Source: an uncultured Faecalibacterium sp. (GTDB lineage: Bacteria; Bacillota; Clostridia; Oscillospirales; Ruminococcaceae). From it: DNA of 64,000 nucleotides. Within the stretch, counting starts at the first letter, position 1. Every line of letters begins with the position of its first letter. Shown here piece after piece: positions 52,315-61,555 of the stretch. The notes under the pieces are model-generated. The model was given only the letters and a program-made list of their open reading frames with translations. It was not told the origin of the DNA and made no database searches. A program made the translations under genes and the position numbers. The stretch spans positions 1-64,000 of the forward strand of contig UQDV01000008.1 of the NCBI GenBank assembly GCA_900539945.1, in the 5' to 3' direction.

Positions 52315-52988
52315 AAGACAAAATTCTGGAAGCTGTGCAAATTTCCAAAACCTATGGCGAGGGCGAAAGTGCGGTGCAGGCATTGAAAGCCAGCGACCTG
52401 ACGATCTGGAAGGGGGAATTTGCGTCCATCATTGGTTCCAGTGGCAGCGGAAAATCCACTCTTCTGAAGATCCTGGGAGGACTGCTGCCGCCCACGACCG
52501 GAAACGTTCTGCTGGATGGGCAGGACATCTATGCAATGAATGCAGAGCAGCTTGCACAGGTGCGGCGGCAAAAAATTGGCTTTATTTTTCAGGACTTCCG
52601 GTTGTTCCCGGAGTATACGGTGCGGGACAACATTCTGATTCCATTTTATCTCGACCATCGGACACCGGACGAGCAGATGCTCCGTAAACTGACGGGAATT
52701 CTTGGAATTGCAGAGAAACTCGATGCTCGTCCTTCTCAGATTTCGGGTGGACAACAGCAGCGTGTGGCAATCGCCCGCGCACTGATCGTAAAACCGCGCA
52801 TTGTCTTTGCGGACGAACCGACCGGAAATCTGGACACCAGAACGGGTGAGGACACCATGAAGCTCCTGACAGAATGTGCAGCAGAATTCGGACAGACCCT
52901 GATCGTTGTCACCCACAACCCGGAGATCGCGAAGAAAGCGCAGCAGATCATCCGAATCGAGGATGGGTGCATCCTAAAAGGACTTTAA
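52311..52988 (+). CDS. LolD/MacB-type ABC ATPase
   Basis: A 225-residue ATPase of the MacB/LolD group: Walker A GSSGSGKS (42-49), FIFQDFRLFPEYTVRDNI after the Q-loop, signature ISGGQQQR (about 144-151), Walker B IVFADEPTGNLD and H-loop VVTHN. It overlaps the FtsX permease gene by 4 bp (ATGA). The pair would form a mechanotransmission-type exporter. A perfect terminator follows. Confidence 0.94.
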   Translation: MKDKILEAVQISKTYGEGESAVQALKASDLTIWKGEFASIIGSSGSGKSTLLKILGGLLPPTTGNVLLDGQDIYAMNAEQLAQVRRQKIGFIFQDFRLFPEYTVRDNILIPFYLDHRTPDEQMLRKLTGILGIAEKLDARPSQISGGQQQRVAIARALIVKPRIVFADEPTGNLDTRTGEDTMKLLTECAAEFGQTLIVVTHNPEIAKKAQQIIRIEDGCILKGL

Positions 52989-53026
52989 AATCAAGACCCC
53001 GCGTGAAAACGCGGGGTCTTGATTTT
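52987..53026. terminator. Perfect bidirectional terminator
   Basis: AAAATCAAGACCCCGCG pairs with CGCGGGGTCTTGATTTT across TGAAAA. It serves the ATPase gene on the left and the convergent permease gene on the right. Confidence 0.95.
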
Positions 53027-53079
53027 CTGAACAGGAGATTTTTTATTGTGGCAGAACGCTTCTTTTTACAGGAACAACG

Positions 53080-53814
53080 TCACGCTTTTACATCCCGTTT
53101 CCGCAGCAGGCCCCATGCCAGCAAAAACATCGCTGCCAGCCAGAACGCACAGCTGAGAAAGAACATTCCATAACTTCCGGCCAGCGCGTCCTCGCTTTTG
53201 TTGGCATTCATGCCCGCCTGCATCAGGGCGTAGGGCCAGAGCAGGGAAAAGCCTTTGGACCCGGCAAAAATGCCAAGGATGCCGCCCAGCAGCCCCAGGA
53301 AGATGGGCACGGCAAAACTGCGGATGACCATGGCCAGCACCAGCTGGGCGGCAATGACAGCCAACGCACCCAGCAGTCCCCGCAGTAAAAACAGAGGTAA
53401 GGTGACCGGCGGCAGCCCGGGCAGATGGGCAAATACCTTGCCGCAGAACACATACAGGCAAAAGACGAAGGCGTGGGTCAGCAGTGCCAGCTTTGTCACC
53501 ACCACAAACTTTGCGGCAAACAGGTCCATCGGGCGCACGGGGCTTGCCATGATGAGGTTCCAGTTGTGCCCCAGATGTTCCAGCCGCCACAGGTAGGCGG
53601 CATAGGTGGCGACCATGGCAGGGAAGAAGAGCATGGAATAAAACAGGGTGTGCTGGGTCCACAGGCTATACCAGCCGTCGGTGAGGATCTCGAGATTTTG
53701 GAGATAATTGAAGGTGCCGTAGGTGGCGGAAAGAATGGGCAGCACAAAGAACATTGCCCAGATGGGGGATGCGTGGAGTTTGCGGTCCTCCGCAAGAATA
53801 CAGCGTTTCAGCAT
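53080..53814 (-). CDS. Lantibiotic-protection-like ABC permease, second
   Basis: A 244-residue permease with six membrane helices, starting MLKRCILAEDRKLHASPIW; the layout and the SPVRPMDLFAAKF segment resemble MutG/EpiG-type immunity permeases. GAGGAGGT precedes the ATG. It is last of a leftward three-gene operon (ATPase, permease, permease), 4 bp after its partner. No lantibiotic structural or modification gene is nearby, so it would protect against bacteriocins made by others. Confidence 0.85.
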   Translation of the reverse strand: MLKRCILAEDRKLHASPIWAMFFVLPILSATYGTFNYLQNLEILTDGWYSLWTQHTLFYSMLFFPAMVATYAAYLWRLEHLGHNWNLIMASPVRPMDLFAAKFVVVTKLALLTHAFVFCLYVFCGKVFAHLPGLPPVTLPLFLLRGLLGALAVIAAQLVLAMVIRSFAVPIFLGLLGGILGIFAGSKGFSLLWPYALMQAGMNANKSEDALAGSYGMFFLSCAFWLAAMFLLAWGLLRKRDVKA

Positions 53815-53818
53815 GGTT

Positions 53819-54571
53819 TTATACCTCCTCGTCCTGTACCTTGCGCCACGCAAGGGCAAACAGCACTGCGCCCAGCGCAAGGGTAAAGGCCAGCAGCCCC
53901 CAGTTGAAGGGGCGAGTGCCGTAGGTGACGGTGTGGGTAGCCTCGTCCCAGTTTGCCACTTCGTAGGCGCTCAGCGGGATGTAGTACCCAAAGGGCACAA
54001 AATAACTGGCAAGCGGCGGCATAAAAGCAGAGAACAGACCCACCAGCGCCCCTACGATGCCCACGCAGAGCGCCGGCAGGGGATTGCCCACCCACAGCAT
54101 CAGCAGAAATTCGCCAAAGAAGAGCATTGCATCCACAGCCAGCGTGCAGACGAACAGATAGACCAGCTGCCCAGTGGGAAAGGCTTCCGTGTAGCCGTGC
54201 ACGATGCCCAGCAGGACGGCGGCTCCCATTTCCAGCAGAGTCACCAGCAGAATTTCCAGCAGGCCAAAGGCGGCTTTGCCCGCAAACAGGCTGCGGCGCT
54301 CCTGCAGGGTGTAGAGGAGCTTTGGCATACTGCCTTTGACCTCGATCTCCCACAGGCGGCTGGCAAGCACGGCCATCAGCACCGGCATCAGAATGGCCTC
54401 GATGACCGGGATGCTGTAAAGCAGGGCGCTATAACCGTTGGCCAGTTCTCCAGGGTCAGAGGGAGCAAGCCCGCCCACCCATAAGATCATGATGAGGGGC
54501 ACCAGCAGGCAGAGCAGCAGATCGTGCCGCCGGTGCGCCTTCTGAAGTTCAGCATGAAAGGAACGCAGCAT
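53819..54571 (-). CDS. Lantibiotic-protection-like ABC permease, first
   Basis: A 250-residue MutE/EpiE-like permease with about six hydrophobic segments. RSFHAELQKAHRRHDLLLC forms a basic N-terminus before helix 1, and GYYIPLSAYEVANWD a loop typical of the group. It starts 1 bp after the ATPase stop. With the 53080-53814 product it forms the membrane part of the exporter. Confidence 0.85.
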   Translation of the reverse strand: MLRSFHAELQKAHRRHDLLLCLLVPLIMILWVGGLAPSDPGELANGYSALLYSIPVIEAILMPVLMAVLASRLWEIEVKGSMPKLLYTLQERRSLFAGKAAFGLLEILLVTLLEMGAAVLLGIVHGYTEAFPTGQLVYLFVCTLAVDAMLFFGEFLLMLWVGNPLPALCVGIVGALVGLFSAFMPPLASYFVPFGYYIPLSAYEVANWDEATHTVTYGTRPFNWGLLAFTLALGAVLFALAWRKVQDEEV

Positions 54572-54572
54572 C

Positions 54573-55499
54573 TCAGGCCACCTCCCCGCTGGTCTGGGTC
54601 AGGCTGAGGAAGATGTCCTCAAGGCTCTTTGTCTGGGCCGTCAGGCCAACCACACCCACGCCGCTTTCGGCCAGCGTGCTTACCAGTGCCGCCAGTGCTT
54701 CGTCCGGCAGGGCGGGCAGTTCCAGCACATCCGGGTGCTGTGCCTGTGTCACCGCCCGGATGCCCTGTCGGTTCAGCACCGCAATGCTTTTGGGAACATC
54801 CAGCACCCGCAGCAGGATCCCGCCGCGGCTGTGCTTCTGCAAGGCCTGCAAAGAGCCCTCAAACAGCATCTTTCCGTGGTTCAGGATGCCCACCTGCGTG
54901 ACCATCTGCTCGATCTCGCCCAATAGGTGGCTGGAGATCAGCACGGTTGCCCCGGTGGTTTCCGGCATGGAGGAAATCAGGCTGCGCATTTCCTGAATGC
55001 CGGCCGGGTCCAGACCATTGGTCGGCTCGTCCAGGATCAAAAGTTTAGGACTGCCCAGCAGAGCCATGGCAATGCCGAGCCGCTGCTTCATGCCCAGCGA
55101 ATACTGCCCCACCTTCCGGTTGGCATCGGCAGTCAGGTGGACGATCTCCAGCACCCGGTCAATGTCCTTGTGGGCAACGCCTTTCAGGTCGGCCACAATG
55201 GCCAGATTTTCCCGGGCCGTCAGATGCAGATAGCCGGAGGGGGATTCGATCAGGCTGCCGGTCTGCCGCAGCAGGGGGATGCGGTTTGTTTCGTTCATGG
55301 TATGGCCCAGCAGTTCCACGCTGCCGCCGGTGGGGTGCACCAGCCCCAGCAGCATCTTCATGCTGGTGGATTTGCCCGCACCGTTCGGGCCTAAAAAGCC
55401 GTAGACGCACCCTTGCGGGACGGTCAGGTTCAGATGATCGACTACGGTGCGGCCGTTGTAGCTTTTGCACAGGTCGTGTGTTTCAATGACAGGTTTCAT
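54573..55499 (-). CDS. Lantibiotic-protection-like ABC ATPase
   Basis: A 308-residue ATPase: Walker A GPNGAGKS (37-44), the E-loop region TGSLIESPSGY (Glu in place of the usual Q-loop Gln, characteristic of LanF immunity ATPases), variant signature YSLGMKQR (133-140) and Walker B LLILDEPTNGLD. The ~75-residue C-terminal tail is typical of the group. AAAGGAGCATCC precedes the ATG at 55499; an in-frame start at 55532 lacks a ribosome site. It is divergent from the response-regulator gene. Confidence 0.92.
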   Translation of the reverse strand: MKPVIETHDLCKSYNGRTVVDHLNLTVPQGCVYGFLGPNGAGKSTSMKMLLGLVHPTGGSVELLGHTMNETNRIPLLRQTGSLIESPSGYLHLTARENLAIVADLKGVAHKDIDRVLEIVHLTADANRKVGQYSLGMKQRLGIAMALLGSPKLLILDEPTNGLDPAGIQEMRSLISSMPETTGATVLISSHLLGEIEQMVTQVGILNHGKMLFEGSLQALQKHSRGGILLRVLDVPKSIAVLNRQGIRAVTQAQHPDVLELPALPDEALAALVSTLAESGVGVVGLTAQTKSLEDIFLSLTQTSGEVA

Positions 55500-55665
55500 A
55501 GAGGATGCTCCTTTCTCGTTCGCTTGGAACACCCACAGTTTACCTCGGCGGGCTTAAGCTCCGCCGAAGCCTGTCTTAATCTGCGCTTAAATTTTCGCAA
55601 AATCCGGACATTTCCGGCCAGAACGTGTTATAGTGGGAACAGAAAATGACCGGAGGAACACCGCG

Positions 55666-56385
55666 ATGAACACGATCCAACAGGCACACATTTTACTTGT
55701 AGATGACAACACCGATCTGCTGCGGCTGCTCGAAGAGCAGCTGCGTGGGGCAGGCTATCAGAACATCCGCACTGTGCAGAACTGTGCCGCCGCACAGACT
55801 GCTTTTGCAGCCGAGATGCCGGAACTGATGATCCTGGACATCAACCTCCCGGACGGGGACGGGTTTTCGCTGTTTCGTACCCTGCGGGCAAAAGCCGATG
55901 TGCCGACCCTGTTCCTCTCTGCACGGGACGCTGATGCCGACCGCTTGTTCGGGCTGGGACTGGGCGCAGACGATTACCTGACCAAGCCATTTCTGATGCA
56001 GGAACTGCTTTTGCGGGTGCAGCACCTTTTGCAGCGTGCTTACCGGACCGGGCTTTCCCGGACAAAAGCAGCAATCTTGCAGCTGGGCGACCGGAGCGTG
56101 GACCTGCACGATGCCCTTGTGACCCTGCCGGACGGAACCACCCTTGCCCTGACAGCGACCGAGCGGACGCTTTTGCGCAAGCTGGCCGAAAACCGCGGGC
56201 ATATCGTGACCTACGATGCGCTGTGCGAAGCGGTGTGGGGCGCGGATTATTATGGGTATGAAAACAGTCTGGGTGTTCATATCCGGCATCTGCGGGAAAA
56301 GCTGGAACCGGAGCCGGGCAGGCCGCGCTTTCTGCAGACGGTGAGGGGCATCGGGTACAAGCTGGCAAAGGAGGATGCACGATGA
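55666..56385 (+). CDS. OmpR-family response regulator
   Basis: A 239-residue regulator: receiver with Asp58 in LMILDINLPDGDG and Lys in LTKPF, and OmpR winged helix (about 140-235, LTATERTLLRKLAENRGHIVTYDALCEAVWG). CGGAGGAACACCGCG precedes the ATG at 55666. It overlaps the kinase gene by 4 bp and diverges from the LanFEG-like operon, which it probably controls. The short intergenic region contains TGTTATAGT near 55627, a possible extended -10. Confidence 0.93.
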   Translation: MNTIQQAHILLVDDNTDLLRLLEEQLRGAGYQNIRTVQNCAAAQTAFAAEMPELMILDINLPDGDGFSLFRTLRAKADVPTLFLSARDADADRLFGLGLGADDYLTKPFLMQELLLRVQHLLQRAYRTGLSRTKAAILQLGDRSVDLHDALVTLPDGTTLALTATERTLLRKLAENRGHIVTYDALCEAVWGADYYGYENSLGVHIRHLREKLEPEPGRPRFLQTVRGIGYKLAKEDAR

Positions 56386-57788
56386 AAACCTTTGTGCGGC
56401 TCATCCGGCGGTATGTTCTGGCGGCGGTGGGCATCGTTCTGCTGCTGGTGTTTCTGGGCCTTGGGCTGCTGGTGTTTCTGGGCTGGCAGGAAACGACCCA
56501 TCTGCCGCAGAGGACCTATGCGTCCAGCGAAATTGCGGATGCCATGGTGGAAACTCCGGCGGGGCTTGCCCTTGGCGCAGCGCACACCCCGGAAGAATGG
56601 ATGGACGGCTATGCATGGGCCATGGTGCTGGACGATACCGGAAATATCCGGTGGAACTATGCCCTGCCGGACGCGCTGAACCATGCCTATACCACCGGAG
56701 AAGTGGCAGGGTTTGCCCGCTGGTATCTGGACGATTATCCAGTGTTCTGCTGGGCAGAGGACTATGGCCTGTTCGTCATCGGGCTTGCCAGAGGGAGTTT
56801 GTGGAAATATAGCATTTACACCTCGCCGGGGTACATCCTGAGCCTTGCCAAAACCATTCCGCTGGGGTTTGGGCTGCTGTTGCTGCTGGCAGCGATCTGC
56901 TGTTTTCTGCTCAGCTGGCAGGGGGCCAAGCGGCTGGAAACGGTGGCTTCCGGGCTGGATGCGCTGGCCGAGGGGCAGACCGTACAGCTGCCTACGGAGG
57001 GCTTTGCCGGGGAACTGGCCGAAAAGCTGAACCAGACCAGTGCGCAGCTGCAAACGCGGAACGAACTGCTGGCCCGGCGGGACGATGCCCGCACCCAGTG
57101 GATCGCCGGGGTCAGCCACGATGTGCGCACCCCGCTGGCGCTGATCCTGGGCTGGGCGGAGCAGCTGGAGCGGGACGCCGTCCTGCCGGAAACTGCCCGG
57201 CAAAAAGCCGGAGGCATCCGCACCCAGAGCGAAAAACTCCGCACCCTAATTGAGGACCTGAACCTGACCAGCAAGCTGGAATATGGAACACAGCCCCTGC
57301 GCAAGCAGGAATTTGCGGCGGGGCCGCTGTTCCGGGAGCTGGTGGCGCAGTTCTGCGAAAGTCCACAGGCGGAGACCTGCGAGGTGTCGCTGCAGCAGAC
57401 CGATGCCGCAGAGCAGGCGAAACTCTGCGTGGACCGCGCCCTGCTGGAACGATTGCTGGAAAACCTGCTGGGCAACAGCATCCGGCATAATTCGGCACCC
57501 GTAGAGATCGAGGTGCAGACGAATGTTGCCGGAAATCGCTTCTGCCTGACCGTCGCGGACAATGGCACAGGCTATCCGCCTGCCGTTCTGGCGGCACTGC
57601 AAGGCATGCCGCAGAACGAGCAGACCCCGCACATTCTGGGACTTCATGTGGTGGAGCAGATCGCCGCCGCGCATGGCGGCAGGGTGGCGTTCGGGCAGAA
57701 TGTGCCAACCGGTGCAAAGGCAACGGTGTGGCTGCCCTGCGCTGAAAAAAAGGCCCCTGTTGCTTTTGGTCAGAATGTGGTAAAATAA
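56382..57788 (+). CDS. Sensor histidine kinase
   Basis: A 468-residue kinase: helix 1 (about 12-35), an extracytoplasmic sensor (about 36-155), helix 2 (about 160-178), HAMP-like linker, HisKA with His246 in GVSHDVRTPL, and HATPase (about 355-455, LLGNSIRHN, DNGTGYP). The sensor domain of ~120 residues is larger than in BceS-type kinases. Cognate to the preceding regulator (ATGA overlap). The ligand could be a bacteriocin, given the divergent exporter. Confidence 0.92.
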   Translation: MKTFVRLIRRYVLAAVGIVLLLVFLGLGLLVFLGWQETTHLPQRTYASSEIADAMVETPAGLALGAAHTPEEWMDGYAWAMVLDDTGNIRWNYALPDALNHAYTTGEVAGFARWYLDDYPVFCWAEDYGLFVIGLARGSLWKYSIYTSPGYILSLAKTIPLGFGLLLLLAAICCFLLSWQGAKRLETVASGLDALAEGQTVQLPTEGFAGELAEKLNQTSAQLQTRNELLARRDDARTQWIAGVSHDVRTPLALILGWAEQLERDAVLPETARQKAGGIRTQSEKLRTLIEDLNLTSKLEYGTQPLRKQEFAAGPLFRELVAQFCESPQAETCEVSLQQTDAAEQAKLCVDRALLERLLENLLGNSIRHNSAPVEIEVQTNVAGNRFCLTVADNGTGYPPAVLAALQGMPQNEQTPHILGLHVVEQIAAAHGGRVAFGQNVPTGAKATVWLPCAEKKAPVAFGQNVVK

Positions 57789-57817
57789 AACCATCAAGTT
57801 ACACAGGAGGCGCTTTC

Positions 57818-58654
57818 ATGCTCAAACGTCTGCGCACAGCTCACCCCATTTTGTATTGCATCCTTGCCGAGGTACTGTTCCTCGGCTCCCTGTTTTTGTC
57901 CAGTCTGGTGCTGACCGTCGCGCTGGTGGCGGCCGGGGCAGATTTTTCCGGTCTGGATGAATACCTTCTCAGCCTTGTACAGGAGCTGGTGGGGGCAGGG
58001 GCGGCCTGGCTGCTGCTGCGCCGCACCGGGCGGCAGGGACTGCTGGGCCGCCGCGGCAGCGGCTTTTGGAACGGTCTGCTGGTGGGGATGTACCCGCTGG
58101 CATTCATCTGCTACAGCATATACAGCGCACTGATCTTTGAGCGGCCGGACACGCCGCTGCTCCCGGCGGGGCGCATCCTGAGCTTTCTGGCCTGCATGGC
58201 AATGGTGGGCGTGGCGGAGGAATTCCTGTTCCGGGGCGTCATTGCCGAAACGCTGCTGGAACACTTCGGCACCAGCCGGGCCGGTGTCTGGAAAGCCTGC
58301 CTGCTGTCCGGCGTGCTGTTCGGCGCGGCCCACCTGACCAACCTGTCCAGCTCGGCACCCTTCGGCGTGCTGATGCAGTGCGCGTTCTCGGCGTCGCTGG
58401 GAACGCTGTTTGCGGCCATCTACTTCCGCACCGGCAACCTCTGGGTCACAGTATTCCTGCACGGGGCCATGGACATTGCCTCCATGCTCATCGGCGGGCT
58501 GTACGGCACCACGACCCTCTCCGAGAGCGTGAGCGGCTACGACGCCTCCATGCTGCTGACCGTGGTGGTATACCTGCTGCCCGTTGCGTTCCTGCTGCGG
58601 AAAAAGAAGCTGCCGGAGGTGCAGCTGTACTGGGGAGCGTACACCCAAAAATGA
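57818..58654 (+). CDS. CPBP-family intramembrane protease
   Basis: A 278-residue polytopic membrane protein with CPBP motifs: AEEFLFRGVI (the Glu-Glu pair near residue 135), LFGAAHLTN with conserved histidine, and FLHGAMD near residue 218. About seven helices. ACAGGAGGC precedes the ATG. It follows the two-component system by 29 bp in the same direction, and bacteriocin-related clusters often include such proteases. Substrate unknown. Confidence 0.9.
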   Translation: MLKRLRTAHPILYCILAEVLFLGSLFLSSLVLTVALVAAGADFSGLDEYLLSLVQELVGAGAAWLLLRRTGRQGLLGRRGSGFWNGLLVGMYPLAFICYSIYSALIFERPDTPLLPAGRILSFLACMAMVGVAEEFLFRGVIAETLLEHFGTSRAGVWKACLLSGVLFGAAHLTNLSSSAPFGVLMQCAFSASLGTLFAAIYFRTGNLWVTVFLHGAMDIASMLIGGLYGTTTLSESVSGYDASMLLTVVVYLLPVAFLLRKKKLPEVQLYWGAYTQK

Positions 58655-58675
58655 GGGCAGCAGGCAAAAAAATCC

Positions 58676-58704
58676 TTGCAATCTGCCCTGTAATCTGGTA
58701 TACT
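58676..58704 (+). promoter_or_regulatory. Promoter of rpsO
   Basis: TTGCAA (58676-58681) and TATACT (58699-58704) are 17 bp apart, ~108 bp upstream of the rpsO ATG, giving a leader of about 100 bases. Confidence 0.85.
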
Positions 58705-58733
58705 GTACCTGTTACCGTGGTACGGGGCTGGGA

Positions 58734-58765
58734 GTATGCCCGCATACCGGGAAAACCGTTTCCCG
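58734..58765 (+). promoter_or_regulatory. Structured rpsO leader (possible S15 autoregulation)
   Basis: Two adjacent hairpins lie in the leader: GTATGC/GCATAC (58734-58747) and CGGGAAA/TTTCCCG (58748-58765). S15 controls its own mRNA through leader structures in several bacteria, with unrelated RNA shapes. Whether this leader binds S15 cannot be told from sequence. Confidence 0.5.
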
Positions 58766-58811
58766 CCGCTGTTCCATTGGCACATAAAATTTTATAAAGA
58801 GGTATAGTACT

Positions 58812-59066
58812 ATGAACAAGCAGGAAGTTATGGCCAAAGTCGCTCTGACCGAGAAGGACACTGGCTCTCCCGAAGTCCAGGTCGCTCTGCTGACCGCTCA
58901 CATCAACGAGCTGAACGAGCACCTGAAGAAGAACCCCAACGATCACCACAGCCGCCGCGGCCTGATGAAGATGGTCGGCCGTCGCCGCAATCTGCTGGCT
59001 TATCTCCAGAAGAAGGACATCGAGCGTTACCGTGCTCTGATCGCAACTCTGGGTCTGCGTAAGTAA
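58812..59066 (+). CDS. rpsO: 30S ribosomal protein S15
   Basis: An 84-residue S15 with the conserved blocks [44 protein letters not shown] and [12 protein letters not shown], giving the four-helix protein that binds the 16S rRNA central domain. Length matches the family (about 88). AAAGAGGTATAGTACT precedes the ATG. The rpsO-pnp order is widely conserved. Confidence 0.98.
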   Translation: MNKQEVMAKVALTEKDTGSPEVQVALLTAHINELNEHLKKNPNDHHSRRGLMKMVGRRRNLLAYLQKKDIERYRALIATLGLRK

Positions 59067-59077
59067 TTTAAACAGAG

Positions 59078-59111
59078 GGCAGGTACCGCAATGGTGCCTG
59101 CCTTTTGCTTT
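59078..59111 (+). terminator. Hairpin between rpsO and pnp
   Basis: GGCAGGTACC pairs with GGTGCCTGCC across GCAAT (59078-59102), followed by TTTTGCTTTTG. It may attenuate transcription into pnp; TTGCTATGAT near 59193 is a possible extended -10 promoter for pnp. Confidence 0.75.
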
Positions 59112-59260
59112 TGTATACAACTGGCAGCGGCTGCGTATTGCAGCAGTAAATCGAACGCCTGTGCCTGCAGCGGGTACGGACGCTGGATTTATTGCTATGA
59201 TGCGCGTGTCACCGCCTTTTGGATAGGAAAACAAGTCCGAAAAACAAGGAGGCAAAAACA

Positions 59261-61405
59261 ATGGCAATTGAATTTGGTTCCCGCAAAGAGACCTTTGAAA
59301 ACTACAAGGTCTACGAAACCATGCTGGCAGGCCGCCCGTTCAAGGTTGAAATGGGCAAGATGTGCGGTCTGTCCAATGCCAGCGCGCTGATCCGTTACGG
59401 CGAGACCTGCGTGATGTGCAATGTCGTCATGAGCCCCAAGCCCCGCGAAGGCGTTGACTTCTTCCCGCTGAACGTGGAATACGAGGAGAAGCTCTATGCC
59501 GCCGGCCGCATCCCCGGCAGCTTCATGCGCCGTGAGGGCCGCCCCGGTGAGCGCGCCATCCTGACCAGCCGCGTGGTGGACCGCCCCATGCGCCCGCTGT
59601 TCCCCAAGGAAATGCGCAATGACGTGTGCATCACCATGACCGTCATGAGCCTGGACCCGGACTGCAGCCCGGAGATCGCCGGTATGATCGGCGCTTCTCT
59701 GGTCACTGCTGTGTCGGACATCCCCTGGAACGGCCCCATCGGCGGCGTGCAGGTAGGTCTGGTGGACGGCCAGATCGTGCTGAACCCCACCCAGGAGCAG
59801 CGCAAAGTGAGCGACCTGGCCCTGACCGTAGCCGCTACCATGGACAAGATCGTGATGATCGAGGCCGGTGCCAACGAGGTGGACGAGGACACCATGCTGA
59901 ATGCCATCAAGGCAGCGCATGTGGAGATCAAGAAGATCATCGAGTTCATCAACCGCATCGTGGCCGAGCGCGGCAAGAAGAAGATCGACTTCCAGGTCGT
60001 GGGTCTGGACATGGACATGTTCCATGCCATCCAGAACAAGTATCTGGACGACTTCAAGGCCGCGATGGACACCGACGACAAGAACGTGCGTGACGCTGCT
60101 CTGCTGCCCATTCTGGACAAGATCGCAGAGGAATACCCGGACCTGTCTGCTGCGGACCTGGATCTGGTGAGCTACAAGATGCAGAAGTTCGTCGTGCGCC
60201 GCTGGCTGCTGGACGAGGGCAAGCGTGTGGACGGCCGCGGCATCAACGAGATCCGCCCGCTGGCTGCCGAAGTGGGCATCCTGCCCCGCGTGCACGGTTC
60301 CGGTATGTTCACCCGCGGCCAGACCCAGGTGCTGACCACCTGCACCCTGGGCGGCACCAAGGACAACCAGCTCATGGATGACCTGACCGACGAGCAGACC
60401 AAGCGCTATATCCACCACTACAACTTCCCGCCGTACTCTGTGGGCGAGGCTCGCGCACCCCGCAGCCCCGGCCGCCGCGAGATCGGCCACGGCGCTCTGG
60501 CCGAGCGTGCTCTGGTGCCCGTGCTGCCCTCTCTGGAGGAGTTCCCCTACACCATCCGCTGCGTGTCGGAGGTGCTCTCTTCCAACGGCTCCACCTCGCA
60601 GGCTTCCATCTGCGGCTCTACGCTGGCTCTGATGGATGCCGGTGTGCCCATCAAGGCCCCTGTGGCCGGCATTTCCTGCGGCCTGATCACCGAGGGTGAC
60701 CGCTGGATGACCATGCTGGACATTCAGGGCGTGGAGGACTTCCACGGCGATATGGACTTCAAGGTGGGCGGTACCCGCAAGGGCATTACCGCCATCCAGA
60801 TGGATATCAAGATCGACGGCCTGACCTACGACATCATTGCCGAGGCCTTCGAGAAGTGCCGCAAGGGCCGCCTGTATATCCTGGACGAGATCATCAAGCC
60901 CGTCATCGCCGAGCCGCGCCACGAGCTGAGCCGCTACGCTCCCAAGATGTTCAGCATGATGATCCCCACCGACAAGATCAAGGACGTGATCGGCAAGGGC
61001 GGCAAGGTCATCCAGGACATCTGCGCTACCTGCAACTGCAAGATCGACGTGCAGGAAGACGGCCATGTGTTCGTCTCCGCCGTGGATCAGGAGGACGCAA
61101 AGCGCGCCATCTTTACCATCAAGACCATTGTGGAGGACCCCGAGATCGGTGCCATCTACAAGGGCAAGGTCACCCGCCTGATGAACTTTGGTGCGTTTGT
61201 TGAGATCGCACCGGGTAAGGAAGGTCTGGTGCACATCTCCAAGCTGGACACCAAGCGTGTGGATCGCGTGGAGGATGTGGTCGCTGTGGGCGACGCCATC
61301 GTGGTCAAGGTGACCGACATCGACCAGCAGGGCCGCATCAATCTGAGCCGCCGCGACGCCATCCTGGCTCTGGAAGCCAAGCGCGCAGAGCAGGCCCAGC
61401 AGTGA
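59261..61405 (+). CDS. pnp: Polyribonucleotide nucleotidyltransferase (PNPase)
   Basis: A 714-residue phosphorolytic 3'-5' exoribonuclease: first RNase PH domain (about 12-145), all-helical linker (about 240-320), second RNase PH domain (about 325-550, with the conserved RTDGR-like EGKRVDGRGINEIRPL at its start and the catalytic aspartates in MDAGVP and HGDMDFKV), KH domain (about 555-615, IPTDKIKDVIGKGGKVIQDI) and S1 domain (about 622-700, GAIYKGKVTRLMNFGAFVEI). Forms a trimer in RNA decay. AAGGAGGCAAAAACA precedes the ATG. Confidence 0.98.
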   Translation: MAIEFGSRKETFENYKVYETMLAGRPFKVEMGKMCGLSNASALIRYGETCVMCNVVMSPKPREGVDFFPLNVEYEEKLYAAGRIPGSFMRREGRPGERAILTSRVVDRPMRPLFPKEMRNDVCITMTVMSLDPDCSPEIAGMIGASLVTAVSDIPWNGPIGGVQVGLVDGQIVLNPTQEQRKVSDLALTVAATMDKIVMIEAGANEVDEDTMLNAIKAAHVEIKKIIEFINRIVAERGKKKIDFQVVGLDMDMFHAIQNKYLDDFKAAMDTDDKNVRDAALLPILDKIAEEYPDLSAADLDLVSYKMQKFVVRRWLLDEGKRVDGRGINEIRPLAAEVGILPRVHGSGMFTRGQTQVLTTCTLGGTKDNQLMDDLTDEQTKRYIHHYNFPPYSVGEARAPRSPGRREIGHGALAERALVPVLPSLEEFPYTIRCVSEVLSSNGSTSQASICGSTLALMDAGVPIKAPVAGISCGLITEGDRWMTMLDIQGVEDFHGDMDFKVGGTRKGITAIQMDIKIDGLTYDIIAEAFEKCRKGRLYILDEIIKPVIAEPRHELSRYAPKMFSMMIPTDKIKDVIGKGGKVIQDICATCNCKIDVQEDGHVFVSAVDQEDAKRAIFTIKTIVEDPEIGAIYKGKVTRLMNFGAFVEIAPGKEGLVHISKLDTKRVDRVEDVVAVGDAIVVKVTDIDQQGRINLSRRDAILALEAKRAEQAQQ

Positions 61406-61450
61406 TCTGATGGGGACCCCGTCAGGCAGACCGTAAGAATATGATGAAAG

Positions 61451-61486
61451 ATCCGCTGTTTCTCCAAAGGAACGGCGGATTTTTTG
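61451..61486 (+). terminator. Terminator after pnp
   Basis: ATCCGC.GTT pairs with AAC.GCGGAT across TCTCCAAAGG, followed by TTTTTT. Confidence 0.9.
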
Positions 61487-61555
61487 TGCTGGACGCACTG
61501 CGTCTGTGCGCGGTATAATCAGAAAAAAGCGGACAGCATGAAAGGAAGAAAACCC

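Noticed and set aside
49816..52988. BceAB-type antimicrobial peptide transporter
   Set aside because: The permease has two large extracytoplasmic domains and a duplicated FtsX core with permease-first gene order, unlike BceB's ten-helix layout with one large loop, and no BceRS pair adjoins it.
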